A model generated the notes under the pieces. That model saw nothing but the letters and a program-made list of their open reading frames with translations. It was not told the origin of the DNA and did not search any database. The translations under genes were made by a program, and so were the position numbers. Positions 26,535 to 36,174 of a stretch of 64,000 nucleotides of DNA are shown one piece after another; within the stretch, counting starts at the first letter, position 1; each line of letters opens with the position of its first letter. The stretch is taken from assembly GCA_019637225.1 (NCBI GenBank), contig JAHBWC010000039.1, positions 1-64,000 on the forward strand, written 5' to 3'. Source of the stretch: Labilithrix sp. (GTDB lineage Bacteria; Myxococcota_A; Polyangia; Polyangiales; Polyangiaceae).

Positions 26535-26725
26535 CGTAGCCCCTCGGCCGCGCCACCGCGCGCGCCGCGGTTGCGCGAGGCGCTGCGCACACGTGCGCCG
26601 AGCGCGGATCCGTCGCGCCCCGCCCGGACCTGATGCGCCGGCGCACCAGGGTGATCCACTTACGTGGCGGATGCAGGTTTCCCCGGACGCCCGCGCGCGG
26701 CACGCGCCTTGCGCATCGGGCGATC

Positions 26726-28399
26726 ATGAGCTCGCGCAGCCGAATCCTCCTTCTGCTGACGCTGGCGGCGTCCGCCGTCGCTGGATGCAACGACGTCGCC
26801 GACTCCCTGCGGGGCGATCGCGCAGGTTCGGGCGACGAGGATCCCGCCGTCGCGAAGCTCCGCGAGGCGCTCACCGCCGGCCCCGCGATGACGCGGAACC
26901 TCTCGAACCGCGAGTACCTCAACGCGGTCTCGGACCTGATCGGCGAGCGCCTCCCGCTCGATCTCCAGAAGGCCTGGACCGCGACGACGCAGTTCTCGGG
27001 CTTCGACGCCGTGCCGTGGACGAACCTCGACACGAAGGCCGTGCGCGATCTCTCCGAGGCGCTCGAGGCGATCCTCGACCGCGCCGTGGCGTCGCCGAAG
27101 GTCGTGACGTGCACGGCCGCTTCCGCCGATCGGCTCCCGTACGACGTGTGCGCGAGGTCGATCGTCGAGGCCTTCGCGCTCCGGGCCTACGGCCGCCCGC
27201 TCGCGCCCGCCGAGACCGCGGCGCTCGCGCAGCGCTACGAGGCCGGCGTCGCGCTCGCGAAGGGTGCGCTCACGGAGCCGAGCGCGATCTTCCTCGACGG
27301 CGTTCGCGCGGCGCTCGGGAGCGTCCTGCTCGCGCCGCAGCTCGTCACGCGGATCGAGGCGCCGCCCACGCCGGACTTCACCGGCGAGCGCGACCTCGAC
27401 CCCTACGAGCTCGCGAGCCGCCTCTCGTTCATGTTCGTCGCGTCGATCCCCGACGACGAGCTCTGGGCGAAGGCCGTCGACGGCACGCTCGTCGAGCCCG
27501 AGATCCTCGGCGCACAGGTCGCGCGCCTCGTCGACACGCGAACCGACGTCTTCGTCCAGAGCTTCATGGGGCAGTGGTTCGACTTCCGCGCGTACGACAG
27601 CACCGCGCCCGGATCGCTCGAGCACGCGATGTGGAACGAGAGCTGGCGCGTCATGGCGGACGTCCTCAAGGAGGACCTGCCCGTCACGGCGATCGTCCAG
27701 CCGGGCTTCACCTACCTCAATCAGGATCTCGCCGCGCACTACAACGTCGTCGGTCAGTTCTCGACCGAGCTCACGCGCGTCGCGATCGCCGAGCGCGGCG
27801 GCGTCCTCCAGCAGGGCAGCTGGCTGTCGCTCAGCGCCTCGCCGCTGAAGACGAGCCCGATCCACCGCGGCCGGCTCGTCCAGGACCGCCTCCTCTGCAA
27901 GGTGGTCCCGCCGCCGGACTCCGCGCTCTTCGAGCAGATCCAGAAGGTCTCCGAGTCGATCCCCGCGAACGCGTCGGTGAAGGAGCGACTCGAGGTCCAC
28001 CGGAACGCCGGCCCGGCCTGCGCCGGCTGCCACGAGTACATGGACCCTCTCGGCCTCGGCCTCGAAGGCTTCGACATGCGCGGCCGCCTCCGCAACGCGT
28101 ACGCCGACACCGGCAGGCCGGTCGAGACGGAGAGCACGCTGCTCGGCAAGCCGTTCAGCCGGTTCGGCGAGCTCAACACGATGATCGCGGCGCTCCCCGA
28201 CTATCACCGGTGCGCGGCGGAGAAGCTGACGGTCTACGCGACGCGGCGAATCCTCGACGCGGCGTCGAAGCCGGACGGAGACCTCCTCGCGTACCTGACC
28301 TACCCGGTGGCGGGCGCGCCGCCGAGCCTCCGCGCGATGATCACGCGACTCGTGACGAGCAAGGCCTTCCTCAAGGTGAACCACGGAGGCGCGAGGTGA
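26726..28399 (+). CDS. DUF1592-family lipoprotein (planctomycete-type cytochrome-like)
   Basis: A 557-residue lipoprotein with lipobox VAGC (Cys21). It holds the DUF1587/1592/1588/1585 series: RNLSNREYLNAVSDLIG at about 58, YDVCARSIVEAFALRAYGRPLAP, ELASRLSFMFVASIPDDEL, and HRNAGPACAGCHEYMDPLGLGLEGFD (split here) with a single CAGCH haem-like motif at 432-436. In myxobacteria such genes pair with a DUF1552 gene, as here. The role is unknown but extracytoplasmic. The ATG at 26726 starts the signal peptide. The stop is three bases from the next ATG. Confidence 0.88.
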   Translation: MSSRSRILLLLTLAASAVAGCNDVADSLRGDRAGSGDEDPAVAKLREALTAGPAMTRNLSNREYLNAVSDLIGERLPLDLQKAWTATTQFSGFDAVPWTNLDTKAVRDLSEALEAILDRAVASPKVVTCTAASADRLPYDVCARSIVEAFALRAYGRPLAPAETAALAQRYEAGVALAKGALTEPSAIFLDGVRAALGSVLLAPQLVTRIEAPPTPDFTGERDLDPYELASRLSFMFVASIPDDELWAKAVDGTLVEPEILGAQVARLVDTRTDVFVQSFMGQWFDFRAYDSTAPGSLEHAMWNESWRVMADVLKEDLPVTAIVQPGFTYLNQDLAAHYNVVGQFSTELTRVAIAERGGVLQQGSWLSLSASPLKTSPIHRGRLVQDRLLCKVVPPPDSALFEQIQKVSESIPANASVKERLEVHRNAGPACAGCHEYMDPLGLGLEGFDMRGRLRNAYADTGRPVETESTLLGKPFSRFGELNTMIAALPDYHRCAAEKLTVYATRRILDAASKPDGDLLAYLTYPVAGAPPSLRAMITRLVTSKAFLKVNHGGAR

Positions 28400-28401
28400 C
28401 C

Positions 28402-29751
28402 ATGAGCTCTCGACTGTCACGACGCAACGTCCTCCGCGGCCTCGGCGTGTGCATCGCGCTCCCGCTCTTCGAGTCCGCCCTCCCCGTCCGCCTCGCGCAC
28501 GCACAACCGGCGCCGACGAAGAAGCGCTTCATCGGCTGCTTCTTCGGGAGCGGCGCCCCGATGCCCGACGCCGCGAACGGCGACTGGGGCTACGCCGGCG
28601 CGCGAGGAGGCGCGCTCAAGCCCCTCGCGGATCTCGGCGTCTCGCCGAACGTCGCCGTCATGCGCGGCTTCAAGGCCGTGAACAACTTCGACGTGCACTG
28701 GTCGGGGACGGCGGGCTTCCTCTCGTCGACGCCCGTGGGCACGACGAACGCGCAGAACCCGAGCTCGGACCCGAACTACCAGCGCTGCGCCAAGTCGCTC
28801 GACCAGATCATCGCCGACACCGAGCCGAAGGCGGCGATCCGGAGCCTGCACGCGGGCTTCAACCAGGTCCCGAGCTGGGACGAGGGGCACGATCGCGTCG
28901 GCTCGATCAACTACGTCAACTCGATCGCGTGGCGCGACGCGACCAGCCCCATCTCGAACATCATCGATCCGCTCCAGATGTTCACGCGCGTCTTCGGCTC
29001 GAGCGACAAGCTCTCGAACGCGCAGGCCGCCTACCTCCTCGCGCGGCGCAAGAGCATCCTCGACGGCGTCCTCGACCAGTACAACCACCACAAGTCGACG
29101 CTCTCCGCGGCCGACAAGCAGCGCCTCGAGGCCTACGCGCAGAGCATCCGCGAGGTCGAAGGCGAGCTCACGAGCGCCGCGAGAGCGACCACCTGCGTGA
29201 AGCCGGCGGCGGAGACCGCGGGCGAGAGCTACGTCCGAAACTTCCGCACGATGCAGAAGATCATCATCGCCGCGATGCAGTGCGGGCTCACCCGCTCGGC
29301 GACCATCATGTACAACGACGGCATCGGACCGAACAGCCCGACCACGACGGTCCCCGCGGAGCAGCACGACTCGGCGCACAACAACTGGGCGACGCTGATT
29401 CAGATCAACCAGGTGCAGGTCGGTCTCTGGGGCGAGCTCATCGCCGGCCTCAAGGCGGCGAACCTGCTTCGCGAGACGGTGACGATCCTCGGCAGCAACA
29501 TGTCCGACGGACGGACGCACAACTCCGCCAACGTCCCGCTCCTCGTCGCTAGCGAGAACGTCGCGGGGGAGATGAAGCTCGGTGGAGAGGTCTACGGGAC
29601 GCCCACCCCCGCGGGCGTGACGGAGCTCGGGCAGAACCGGAACATGTCCGACCTGCACGTCGATCTCCTGAAGCTCTACGGCGTCAGGGTGACGAGCCTC
29701 GGCGAGGGGGCGTACAAGAGCACGGGCCGGCCCTCTGGTATCCTGACCTGA
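28402..29751 (+). CDS. DUF1552 protein with Tat signal
   Basis: A 449-residue protein with a twin-arginine signal (SRRNVLRGLG at residues 7-16, then a hydrophobic stretch ending AHAQ). The rest is the DUF1552 domain with KRFIGCFFGSGAPMP, SLDQIIAD, RRKSILDGVLDQ and SDGRTHNSANVPLLV. DUF1552 proteins are predicted to be alkaline-phosphatase/DUF1501-like. A Tat route implies export in folded form, perhaps with a metal. The ATG at 28402 has GGAGG upstream and follows the DUF1592 gene within an operon. Confidence 0.9.
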   Translation: MSSRLSRRNVLRGLGVCIALPLFESALPVRLAHAQPAPTKKRFIGCFFGSGAPMPDAANGDWGYAGARGGALKPLADLGVSPNVAVMRGFKAVNNFDVHWSGTAGFLSSTPVGTTNAQNPSSDPNYQRCAKSLDQIIADTEPKAAIRSLHAGFNQVPSWDEGHDRVGSINYVNSIAWRDATSPISNIIDPLQMFTRVFGSSDKLSNAQAAYLLARRKSILDGVLDQYNHHKSTLSAADKQRLEAYAQSIREVEGELTSAARATTCVKPAAETAGESYVRNFRTMQKIIIAAMQCGLTRSATIMYNDGIGPNSPTTTVPAEQHDSAHNNWATLIQINQVQVGLWGELIAGLKAANLLRETVTILGSNMSDGRTHNSANVPLLVASENVAGEMKLGGEVYGTPTPAGVTELGQNRNMSDLHVDLLKLYGVRVTSLGEGAYKSTGRPSGILT

Positions 29752-29756
29752 CCGCC

Positions 29757-30620
29757 TTGAACCTCCTCTCGAAGAAGCGCGCTGGCGTCGTCGTCATCCT
29801 CCTCGGGGCCGGCATGCTCGCAGGCGCGTGCGCGCCGGACGAGCCCACGTCGCCGCGCCTCCTCGTCGGGCGAAGGACCGCGGACGCGGACGCCGGCACG
29901 GCCGCCGACGTCGACGCCGGCGACGCGGCGCCGGCGGGCCCGTCGTGCTCGAACGGCGTCCGCGACGGCGACGAGACCGACACGGACTGCGGCGGCGCCA
30001 CGTGCCCGGCGTGCGCCAACGGTCGCGCGTGCGCCCTCGCGCGCGACTGCGTGAGCCGCGTCTGCGCCGACGCGAAGTGCACCAACGACGCCGGCTGCGC
30101 CGACGGCACGCGCGAGGGCTTCGCCTCGGCGGCGACGTTCCCGAACATCGCCGCGTGCGCGGGCGGCTGGTCCGTGCCGGGCCTCGGCACGACCACGACG
30201 CCGGCGTGCGGGCGCGCTTCCGGCAACGACAGCGCGAACCCCACGGGCCAGGGCTGCAACGTCGCCGATCTCTGCCAGGTCGGATGGCACGTCTGCGAGA
30301 CCCCGGCCGCCGTCGCGACGAAGTCCGGCGGAGAGGGCTGCGCCGTCTCCGGCATCGCCGATCAGAGCGCGTTCTTCGCCGTCCGGCAGGCGGGCTCCGG
30401 CGGCGCCGCGTGCGGCCCCGGCTCGAACGATCTGTTCGGCTGCGGCGACGTCGGCGAGGCGCCCGACGCGACCACGTGCGCGCCGCTCGATCGCTTCTCG
30501 AACGATCTCTGCGTCTCGCTCCCCGCCACCTGGGCGTGTGGAGCCGACGGCGAGAACGAGCTCGGCAACGTCACGAAGACGGCGAGCGAGGGCGGCGGCG
30601 TCCTCTGCTGCCGCGACTGA
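29757..30620 (+). CDS. Cys-rich lipoprotein
   Basis: A 287-residue protein starting at TTG 29757, five bases after the DUF1552 stop. It has a signal peptide ending AGAC (Cys25) and an Asp/Ala linker, then one copy of the Cys-rich motif (CSNGVRDGDETDTDCGG). The remaining half has many paired cysteines and ends in GGVLCCRD. The absence of an ATG before the signal peptide supports the TTG start. It probably belongs to the DUF1592-DUF1552 operon and converges on the CphA-like ligase gene with a 15-base gap. The function is unknown. Confidence 0.75.
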   Translation: MNLLSKKRAGVVVILLGAGMLAGACAPDEPTSPRLLVGRRTADADAGTAADVDAGDAAPAGPSCSNGVRDGDETDTDCGGATCPACANGRACALARDCVSRVCADAKCTNDAGCADGTREGFASAATFPNIAACAGGWSVPGLGTTTTPACGRASGNDSANPTGQGCNVADLCQVGWHVCETPAAVATKSGGEGCAVSGIADQSAFFAVRQAGSGGAACGPGSNDLFGCGDVGEAPDATTCAPLDRFSNDLCVSLPATWACGADGENELGNVTKTASEGGGVLCCRD

Positions 30621-30635
30621 TCCGGCGCCGGCGGC

Positions 30636-32381
30636 TCACGCGAGCAGCGCGCGCACAGCGTCTTCCTCGAGGTGCACGAGGAGCACGACGAAGTCGGCAG
30701 GGCGCGCGGTCGCGAGCGCGCCACGCAGCGCGTCGACCTCCGACGCTGCGATGGTGACGGCTTCGGGCGCGAGCCCGAGCGCGAGAAGCGCGCGGCGGAA
30801 CACCTCCGGGACCTCGCCCGGCGCACGCCCGCGGAGGTAGTCGGGCAGCTCGCGGAGGACGACGCGATCGGCGCCGGCCTCGACCACGGCGCGGGCCACG
30901 GCGGCGATGTCGCGATCGCTCCGGTCGCCCGGGCTGCCCGTGATCACCGTGAGCGCGCCGCGCGCGGGCGAACCGCGGAGCGACGTGACGAGCCGCATCA
31001 CGGCGCGCACGCCCTCGGCGTTGTGGCCGAAATCCAGCACGATTCGCACACCGTCACGCTCGACGACCACGCTCCGGCGAGGATTGTCTTCCGCGGTGAA
31101 CCCCTCGAGCGCCCGCGCGATCGCCGCCGCGGGCAGCCCGAGCGCGAGCGCCGCGGCCGTCGCGCCGAGGGCGTTCTCGACGTTGAAGCGCGCCGAGCCG
31201 CCGAACGCGATCGGGATCGCGGCGACGTCGGCCAGCGCGGTCTCCTGCTCCCCCCGCGCGTGGACGATCCGCCCGGCCGCGGCGAACACGACGTCCCCTC
31301 CGGACGCGCGGTGCCGCGCAATCACGCCGCGCGCCGCGTCGGTCTCGGGCCCGTCGGCGTCGAGGTCGGCGAAGAACGTGACCCGCGGACGTCCGCCTCC
31401 GAGCGCGACGAGCCGCGGATCGCGCGCGTTGAGGACGGCGGTGCCGCTCGGCAGCAGCGCCTCGACGATCACCGCCTTCGCGCGCGCCATCGCATCGAGA
31501 TCGTCGATGCCGTAGCCGCCGACGTGATCGTCGCTCACGTTGGTGACGAGCGCCACGTCGCACCCGTCGACGGCGAGCCCGCGCCGCAGGATCCCGCCGC
31601 GCGCGGTCTCGAGCACCGCGAGGTCCACGTCCGGCCGCTGGAGGACGACGCGCGCCGCGGCCGGCCCGGTCCAGTCGCCTTCGTCGATCACGTCGGTCCC
31701 GATCGTGATCGCGTCGCTCGAGGTCGAGCCCACGCGCAGGTTCGCCTCCCGCCCCATGCGAGCGAGCAGCCGCGTCGAGGTGGTCTTGCCGTTCGTCCCC
31801 GTGACGAGGGCGACCGGAACGCGGCCGAGGCGCTCCCAGTCGACGGCGTCCGCCGCCGGGAGCGCGCCGCGCGGCCACGTCTGCGAGCGCGCCCCGAGGC
31901 CGAGGCTGACCTGCGCGTCGTCCCACAGGAGAGGGACGTCACGCCGCGCCGCCTCCTCCGCGAGCCGAGAGAGCGCGGCGCTCCGATCGCGCGCGAGCAT
32001 CGCCGCGATCTCCGCGCGCTTCGGCTCGAGCGCGAGCGGTGCCCTGCCGAGGACCCGCTCGCACGCGGAGAGCGCCGCCCACTCGCTCATCTCGGCGCAG
32101 GCGAGCATCACGTCGATCGGCGCGGCGTAGCCGAGCACGGTGCCGCCCGCGTGAGGCCGCTCGATCGGCGAGACCTCCGGCGAAAAGCCGAGGGCCTCGC
32201 GCATCCTCCCGAGCTCCTCGAGGTACGTCGCGCGCACGCGCGCGCGATCCTCCCCTTCGTCGATCGCCAGCTCGACGATCACGAGCGGCGAGCGCGAGAG
32301 GAGGTTCGGCCCCGTCAACCGCCGAGCGTCGACGAGCCGGGCGCCGGCGGCCACCGGGGTAGCGTCCTCGGGTGCGGTCAC
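30636..32381 (-). CDS. CphA-like Mur ligase lacking the ATP-grasp domain
   Basis: A 581-residue protein. Residues 15-185 correspond loosely to the N-terminal domain of CphA (RLVDARRLTGPNLL at the start, WDDAQVSLGLGARSQTW near 153-169). Residues 186-560 are a Mur ligase domain with P-loop GTNGKTT (195-201), LETARGGILRRG, VTNVSDDHVG, and a FGHNAEGVRAV motif. The central ATP-grasp module that adds Asp in full CphA is missing. It is encoded directly after cphA (GTG 32381, six bases after its stop). It may add one amino acid, make primers or help CphA, and this is inference. Confidence 0.85.
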   Translation of the reverse strand: MTAPEDATPVAAGARLVDARRLTGPNLLSRSPLVIVELAIDEGEDRARVRATYLEELGRMREALGFSPEVSPIERPHAGGTVLGYAAPIDVMLACAEMSEWAALSACERVLGRAPLALEPKRAEIAAMLARDRSAALSRLAEEAARRDVPLLWDDAQVSLGLGARSQTWPRGALPAADAVDWERLGRVPVALVTGTNGKTTSTRLLARMGREANLRVGSTSSDAITIGTDVIDEGDWTGPAAARVVLQRPDVDLAVLETARGGILRRGLAVDGCDVALVTNVSDDHVGGYGIDDLDAMARAKAVIVEALLPSGTAVLNARDPRLVALGGGRPRVTFFADLDADGPETDAARGVIARHRASGGDVVFAAAGRIVHARGEQETALADVAAIPIAFGGSARFNVENALGATAAALALGLPAAAIARALEGFTAEDNPRRSVVVERDGVRIVLDFGHNAEGVRAVMRLVTSLRGSPARGALTVITGSPGDRSDRDIAAVARAVVEAGADRVVLRELPDYLRGRAPGEVPEVFRRALLALGLAPEAVTIAASEVDALRGALATARPADFVVLLVHLEEDAVRALLA

Positions 32382-32386
32382 GCGCG

Positions 32387-35194
32387 TCAGTCGTCCGTCT
32401 CGCGCGCGAGTCGGACGCCGCGCTCGTCCTGGATCATGGCGGCGCCGTCGAGGAGGCCGTCGCCGAGGGTGAGCGACGAGCCGAGCGCCGGCGGGAGGGC
32501 GCCGCTCTGCGCCGGCGGCGGCGACGAGCCCCCTGTCGCCTCGACCCACTCGGGCTTGAAGTAGATGACCTGCTTCCAGGTGCGCGAGACCTTGTCCGCG
32601 AAGAGCAGGAGCAGGTCGCCGCGCTTCGCCGAGCGGAGGGCCGCGTCGATCGCCGCCTGCTCGTCGGGGACGACCTCGAGGCTCTCGCGCGGAAACCCGC
32701 CGGCGAGGAGCTCGGCCTCCATCATGCGCGGGATCTCGTCCGACCCGCGCCCGCGCAGATCGTCGTCGCGGCGGAGGATGATGCGGTCGAACACCTTGCC
32801 TGCCGCGCGCGCGATCGCCCGGATGTCCTCGTCGCGCCGGTCTCCCGGACCCGACAGGACGCACACGCGCTGACCGGTGCACTCGAGCCGCTGCGCGAAG
32901 TCGCTCATCGCCTGCACGGCGGCCGGGTTGTGCCCGTAGTCGACGATCACCTTGAACGGCAGCTCGTCGTAGACGTTCGTGCGGCCCGGCACCTGGAAGT
33001 ACGAGGTGTCGAACGTGCGGAGGCCCTGACGGATGTTCTCGACCTTGACGCCCATCGCGTACGCCATGACCGCGGCGAACATGGCGTTCTGCACGTTGTG
33101 CATCGCCTTGCCCTCGAAGGTCGCCGGGACGAGGTGCGTCCAGAGCAGCGGCAGGTGCGCGCCCTTGTCGTAGAGCGTGATCATGTGGCCGTTGATGCCC
33201 TCCTCGAGGACGACCGCGAGCCCGCCGGCGCGGAGATGCTTGCGCACGAGCTCGTGGCGCGGGTTCATCGTCACGTAGGCGATGCGCGCCGCCTTCGTGT
33301 GATCGGCCATCCGGAGGCAGTGGAGATCGTCGGCGTTGAGCACCGCGCAGTCGCGCGCGACCTCGACGACGATGCGCTTCACCTCGGCGAGCTGCTCGAG
33401 CGTGTCGACGCCCTTGGTCCCGAGGTGGTCCTCGGCGATGTTGAGCACCGCGCCGACGTTGCACGTCCGGTAGCCCATGCCCGCGCGGAGCAGCCCGCCG
33501 CGCGCGGTCTCGAGGACGGCGAGGTCGACCGAGGGATCGCGGAGGACGATCTGCGCGGACTGCGGGCCGGTCATGTCGCCGACGACCGTGCGCTCGCCGT
33601 CGATGTAGACGCCGTCGGTAGTCGTGAGGCCGACGGTGTGCCCGTTCATCTTCTGGATGTGCGCGAGCATGCGCGCGGTGGTCGTCTTGCCGTTCGTGCC
33701 GGTGAGCGCGGCGATCGGGATCCGCGCCGGAGCCCCGGCCGGGAACAGCATGTCGAGCACGGGGCCGGCGACGTCCCGCGGCTTGCCCTCCGTCGGCGCG
33801 ACGTGCATTCGGAAGCCGGGCGCCGCGTTGACCTCGCAGATGCCGCCGCCCACCTCGCGGTAGCTCTCGGAGATGTCGGACGTGATGAAGTCGACACCGC
33901 AGACGTCGAGGCCGATCGCCTTCGCCGCGCGGACGGCCATCTCGCGGTTGTCGGGGTGCACCACGTCGGTGAGGTCGATCGCGGTGCCGCCCGTCGAGAG
34001 GTTCCCCGTCCCGCGCAGGTAGAACACCTCGCCGCGCGGCAGCACGGTGTCCTTCGTCACGCTCTTCGCGGTCATCAGGCGCTCGGCCTGCGCGTCGAGC
34101 TCGAGCCGCGTCAGCACCTTCTCGTGGCCGATGCCGCGGCGCGGATCGGCGTTCACGAGCTCGACGAGCTCGGCGATCGTGCGCTCGCCGTCGCCGACGA
34201 CGTGTCCGGGGACGCGCTTCGCGACCGCGATGAGCTCGCCGCCGACGACGAGCATGCGGTGATCGAAGCCGGTGAGAAACGTCTCCACGACCACGCTGCG
34301 GGCGTGCTCGCGCGCGCGCTCGAAGGCGACGCGCACTTCTTCGTCGGTCTTGAGGTCGAGCGACACGCCGCGGCCGTGGTTGGCGTCGAGCGGCTTGACG
34401 ACGACGGGGTAGCCGAGGCGGTTCGCGACGGACACGGCGCCGTCAGCCGTGCGGACGAGACGCTGGCGCGGCACCGGGAGGCCGAGATCGCCGAGGATGC
34501 GGTTCGTCTCCTCCTTGTCGGAGGCGATCGACACCGCGATGTGGCGCGTCTCCGAGGTCACGGTCGCCTGGATCCGCTTCTGGTACTTGCCGTGCCCGAA
34601 CTGGACGAGGCTGTAGTCGTTCAGCCGGAGCCACGGGATGTCACGCGCCTCGGCTGCGCGGACGAGCGAGCCCGTCGACGGGCCGAGCTGCCGGCGCTGC
34701 GCGTAGTCGATCAGCTCGACGAGCTCGGTCTTGAAGTCGAACGGCCTCGCGTCGGCGCCGGCTGCGGGCCGGAGCTCCTCGGGCAACAGATCGTAGAGGA
34801 GCTTGATCGCGAGATCGCCCGCGGCCTCGCCGACGCGCTCCTCTTCGTACTCGTAGACGACGTGGTAGCGGCCCGGAGTCCCCTCGCCGCGCGTCTTGCC
34901 GAACGAGACGCTCGCGCCCGTCAGGACCTGGAGCTCGATCGCGACGTGCTCGAGGACGTGCCCGAGCCACGTGCCGCCGTCCTCCGAGAGACGCCGGAGG
35001 AAGCCGCCCTCCACGCCGAACGAGCACGTGTGCGCCTGGAGGCTCGGGAGCGCGCGCACGAGCCCCTCGTTGAAGCCGGGGATCTTCGCGCTCGGCCAGG
35101 CCTCGAGCGGGCCGAGGTCGATCGTGAGGCGCATCACGGGGAAGTGCGCGTAGAGGCTGGGACCGCGGTAGATGCGACGTTCGAGCAGATCCAT
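32387..35194 (-). CDS. cphA: cyanophycin synthetase CphA
   Basis: A 935-residue enzyme that builds multi-L-arginyl-poly-L-aspartate without ribosomes. The N domain (1-165) has GPLEAWPSAKIPGF and LEHVAIELQ. The ATP-grasp domain (about 215-480), which adds Asp, has VVKPLDANHGRGVS and GGGICEVNAAPGFRMH. The Mur-ligase domain (490-880), which adds Arg to the side chain, has GTNGKTT (499-505, Lys503), ETARGGLLRAG, NIAEDHLG and VDYGHNPAA. All modules are complete. The ATG at 35194 follows cphB by three bases. It is the third gene of the iadA-cphB-cphA-ligase run. Confidence 0.96.
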   Translation of the reverse strand: MDLLERRIYRGPSLYAHFPVMRLTIDLGPLEAWPSAKIPGFNEGLVRALPSLQAHTCSFGVEGGFLRRLSEDGGTWLGHVLEHVAIELQVLTGASVSFGKTRGEGTPGRYHVVYEYEEERVGEAAGDLAIKLLYDLLPEELRPAAGADARPFDFKTELVELIDYAQRRQLGPSTGSLVRAAEARDIPWLRLNDYSLVQFGHGKYQKRIQATVTSETRHIAVSIASDKEETNRILGDLGLPVPRQRLVRTADGAVSVANRLGYPVVVKPLDANHGRGVSLDLKTDEEVRVAFERAREHARSVVVETFLTGFDHRMLVVGGELIAVAKRVPGHVVGDGERTIAELVELVNADPRRGIGHEKVLTRLELDAQAERLMTAKSVTKDTVLPRGEVFYLRGTGNLSTGGTAIDLTDVVHPDNREMAVRAAKAIGLDVCGVDFITSDISESYREVGGGICEVNAAPGFRMHVAPTEGKPRDVAGPVLDMLFPAGAPARIPIAALTGTNGKTTTARMLAHIQKMNGHTVGLTTTDGVYIDGERTVVGDMTGPQSAQIVLRDPSVDLAVLETARGGLLRAGMGYRTCNVGAVLNIAEDHLGTKGVDTLEQLAEVKRIVVEVARDCAVLNADDLHCLRMADHTKAARIAYVTMNPRHELVRKHLRAGGLAVVLEEGINGHMITLYDKGAHLPLLWTHLVPATFEGKAMHNVQNAMFAAVMAYAMGVKVENIRQGLRTFDTSYFQVPGRTNVYDELPFKVIVDYGHNPAAVQAMSDFAQRLECTGQRVCVLSGPGDRRDEDIRAIARAAGKVFDRIILRRDDDLRGRGSDEIPRMMEAELLAGGFPRESLEVVPDEQAAIDAALRSAKRGDLLLLFADKVSRTWKQVIYFKPEWVEATGGSSPPPAQSGALPPALGSSLTLGDGLLDGAAMIQDERGVRLARETDD

Positions 35195-35197
35195 GGC

Positions 35198-36025
35198 TCA
35201 CTCCCCGGGTGCGCTCGCGCGGCGCGTCTCGAGATCGAAAGACCCGCCCGCCGTGAGGACGTGGAGGCGGACGTTGGTGAGACACACCGGGCGGCCCTCC
35301 TTCGTCTCGGCGATCGACGAGTGCGTGAGCTCGGAGGCGTCGACGATCGTGAGCGCGCCGGTGCCGACCACGGTGAGCTTGCGCGTGTGGTCGATGAACG
35401 CCGCGGTGTCCTCGTCGAGCCCGACGCCGACGGCGAACGGGTTGTAGGCGAGCGCCGTGAGGAGGCGCCCGAGGCGGTCGCGCTGCCGGAAGTGCTGGTC
35501 GATCATGATGCGGTTCGTCAGGCCGAAGCCGGGGACGAGCGCCACGGCGCCGGCGTGCGGCGTGTGACCCTCGGCGCCGAACGCGATCATGTGCTCGCTG
35601 AGGATGGCGGCCCCGGCGCTCGTCCCGCCGACGGCGACGCCGCGCGCGTTGGCGCGGCGGATCGCCTTCGCGATGGCGGTGCCGCCGAGGATCGTCGTCA
35701 GGCGGAGCTGGTTTCCGCCGGTCACGAAGATGCCGTCGGCCTTCTCGATGTAGTCGAGCCACTCGTCCTTGCCGGCGTCCTCGCGCGAGGCGAGCGGCAG
35801 CGCCTTCGCCTCGTCGGCGCCGAGCTTGCGAAAGAGCTTCTCGTAGCGGCGGCCCGTGTCCTCGAGCTTCGACGCGGTCGGGATGATGACGATCCGCGAG
35901 CCGGCGCCGCCCGACACGTCGACGAACTTGCGGAGGATCGTGGTCGTCCCCTCTTTGTCTTCGGCGCCGCCGATGGGGACGATGAAGCCGCGCTTGTTGT
36001 CGGCCTCCACTCTTGCTGGGCTCAT
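35198..36025 (-). CDS. cphB: cyanophycinase CphB
   Basis: A 275-residue serine peptidase of family S51 that cuts cyanophycin to beta-Asp-Arg dipeptides. The nucleophile is Ser136 in GGTSAGAAI. VTGGNQLRLT at 101-110 and IDQHFRQRDRLGRL near 175 are family marks. No signal peptide is present, so it acts in the cytoplasm on stored granules. The ATG at 36025 is just before the conserved RGFIVPIGGAEDK; longer in-frame starts lie upstream but the extra sequence is Arg-rich and unconserved-looking. It is next to cphA and downstream of iadA. Confidence 0.95.
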   Translation of the reverse strand: MSPARVEADNKRGFIVPIGGAEDKEGTTTILRKFVDVSGGAGSRIVIIPTASKLEDTGRRYEKLFRKLGADEAKALPLASREDAGKDEWLDYIEKADGIFVTGGNQLRLTTILGGTAIAKAIRRANARGVAVGGTSAGAAILSEHMIAFGAEGHTPHAGAVALVPGFGLTNRIMIDQHFRQRDRLGRLLTALAYNPFAVGVGLDEDTAAFIDHTRKLTVVGTGALTIVDASELTHSSIAETKEGRPVCLTNVRLHVLTAGGSFDLETRRASAPGE

Positions 36026-36174
36026 GTCGAAGGTGCTCTCGGTCCGCGGGACGGAAGCGTCCGCGCGCCCTCCAGTCTCGCATGCTCCGACTCCCGTCAA
36101 GGGGAACGAATCGAGGCGCCCGCCCGCGCCGGTCGGCAGCGGGTCGCCTCGTCGCGATCGGGAGCCTCCCCGGC

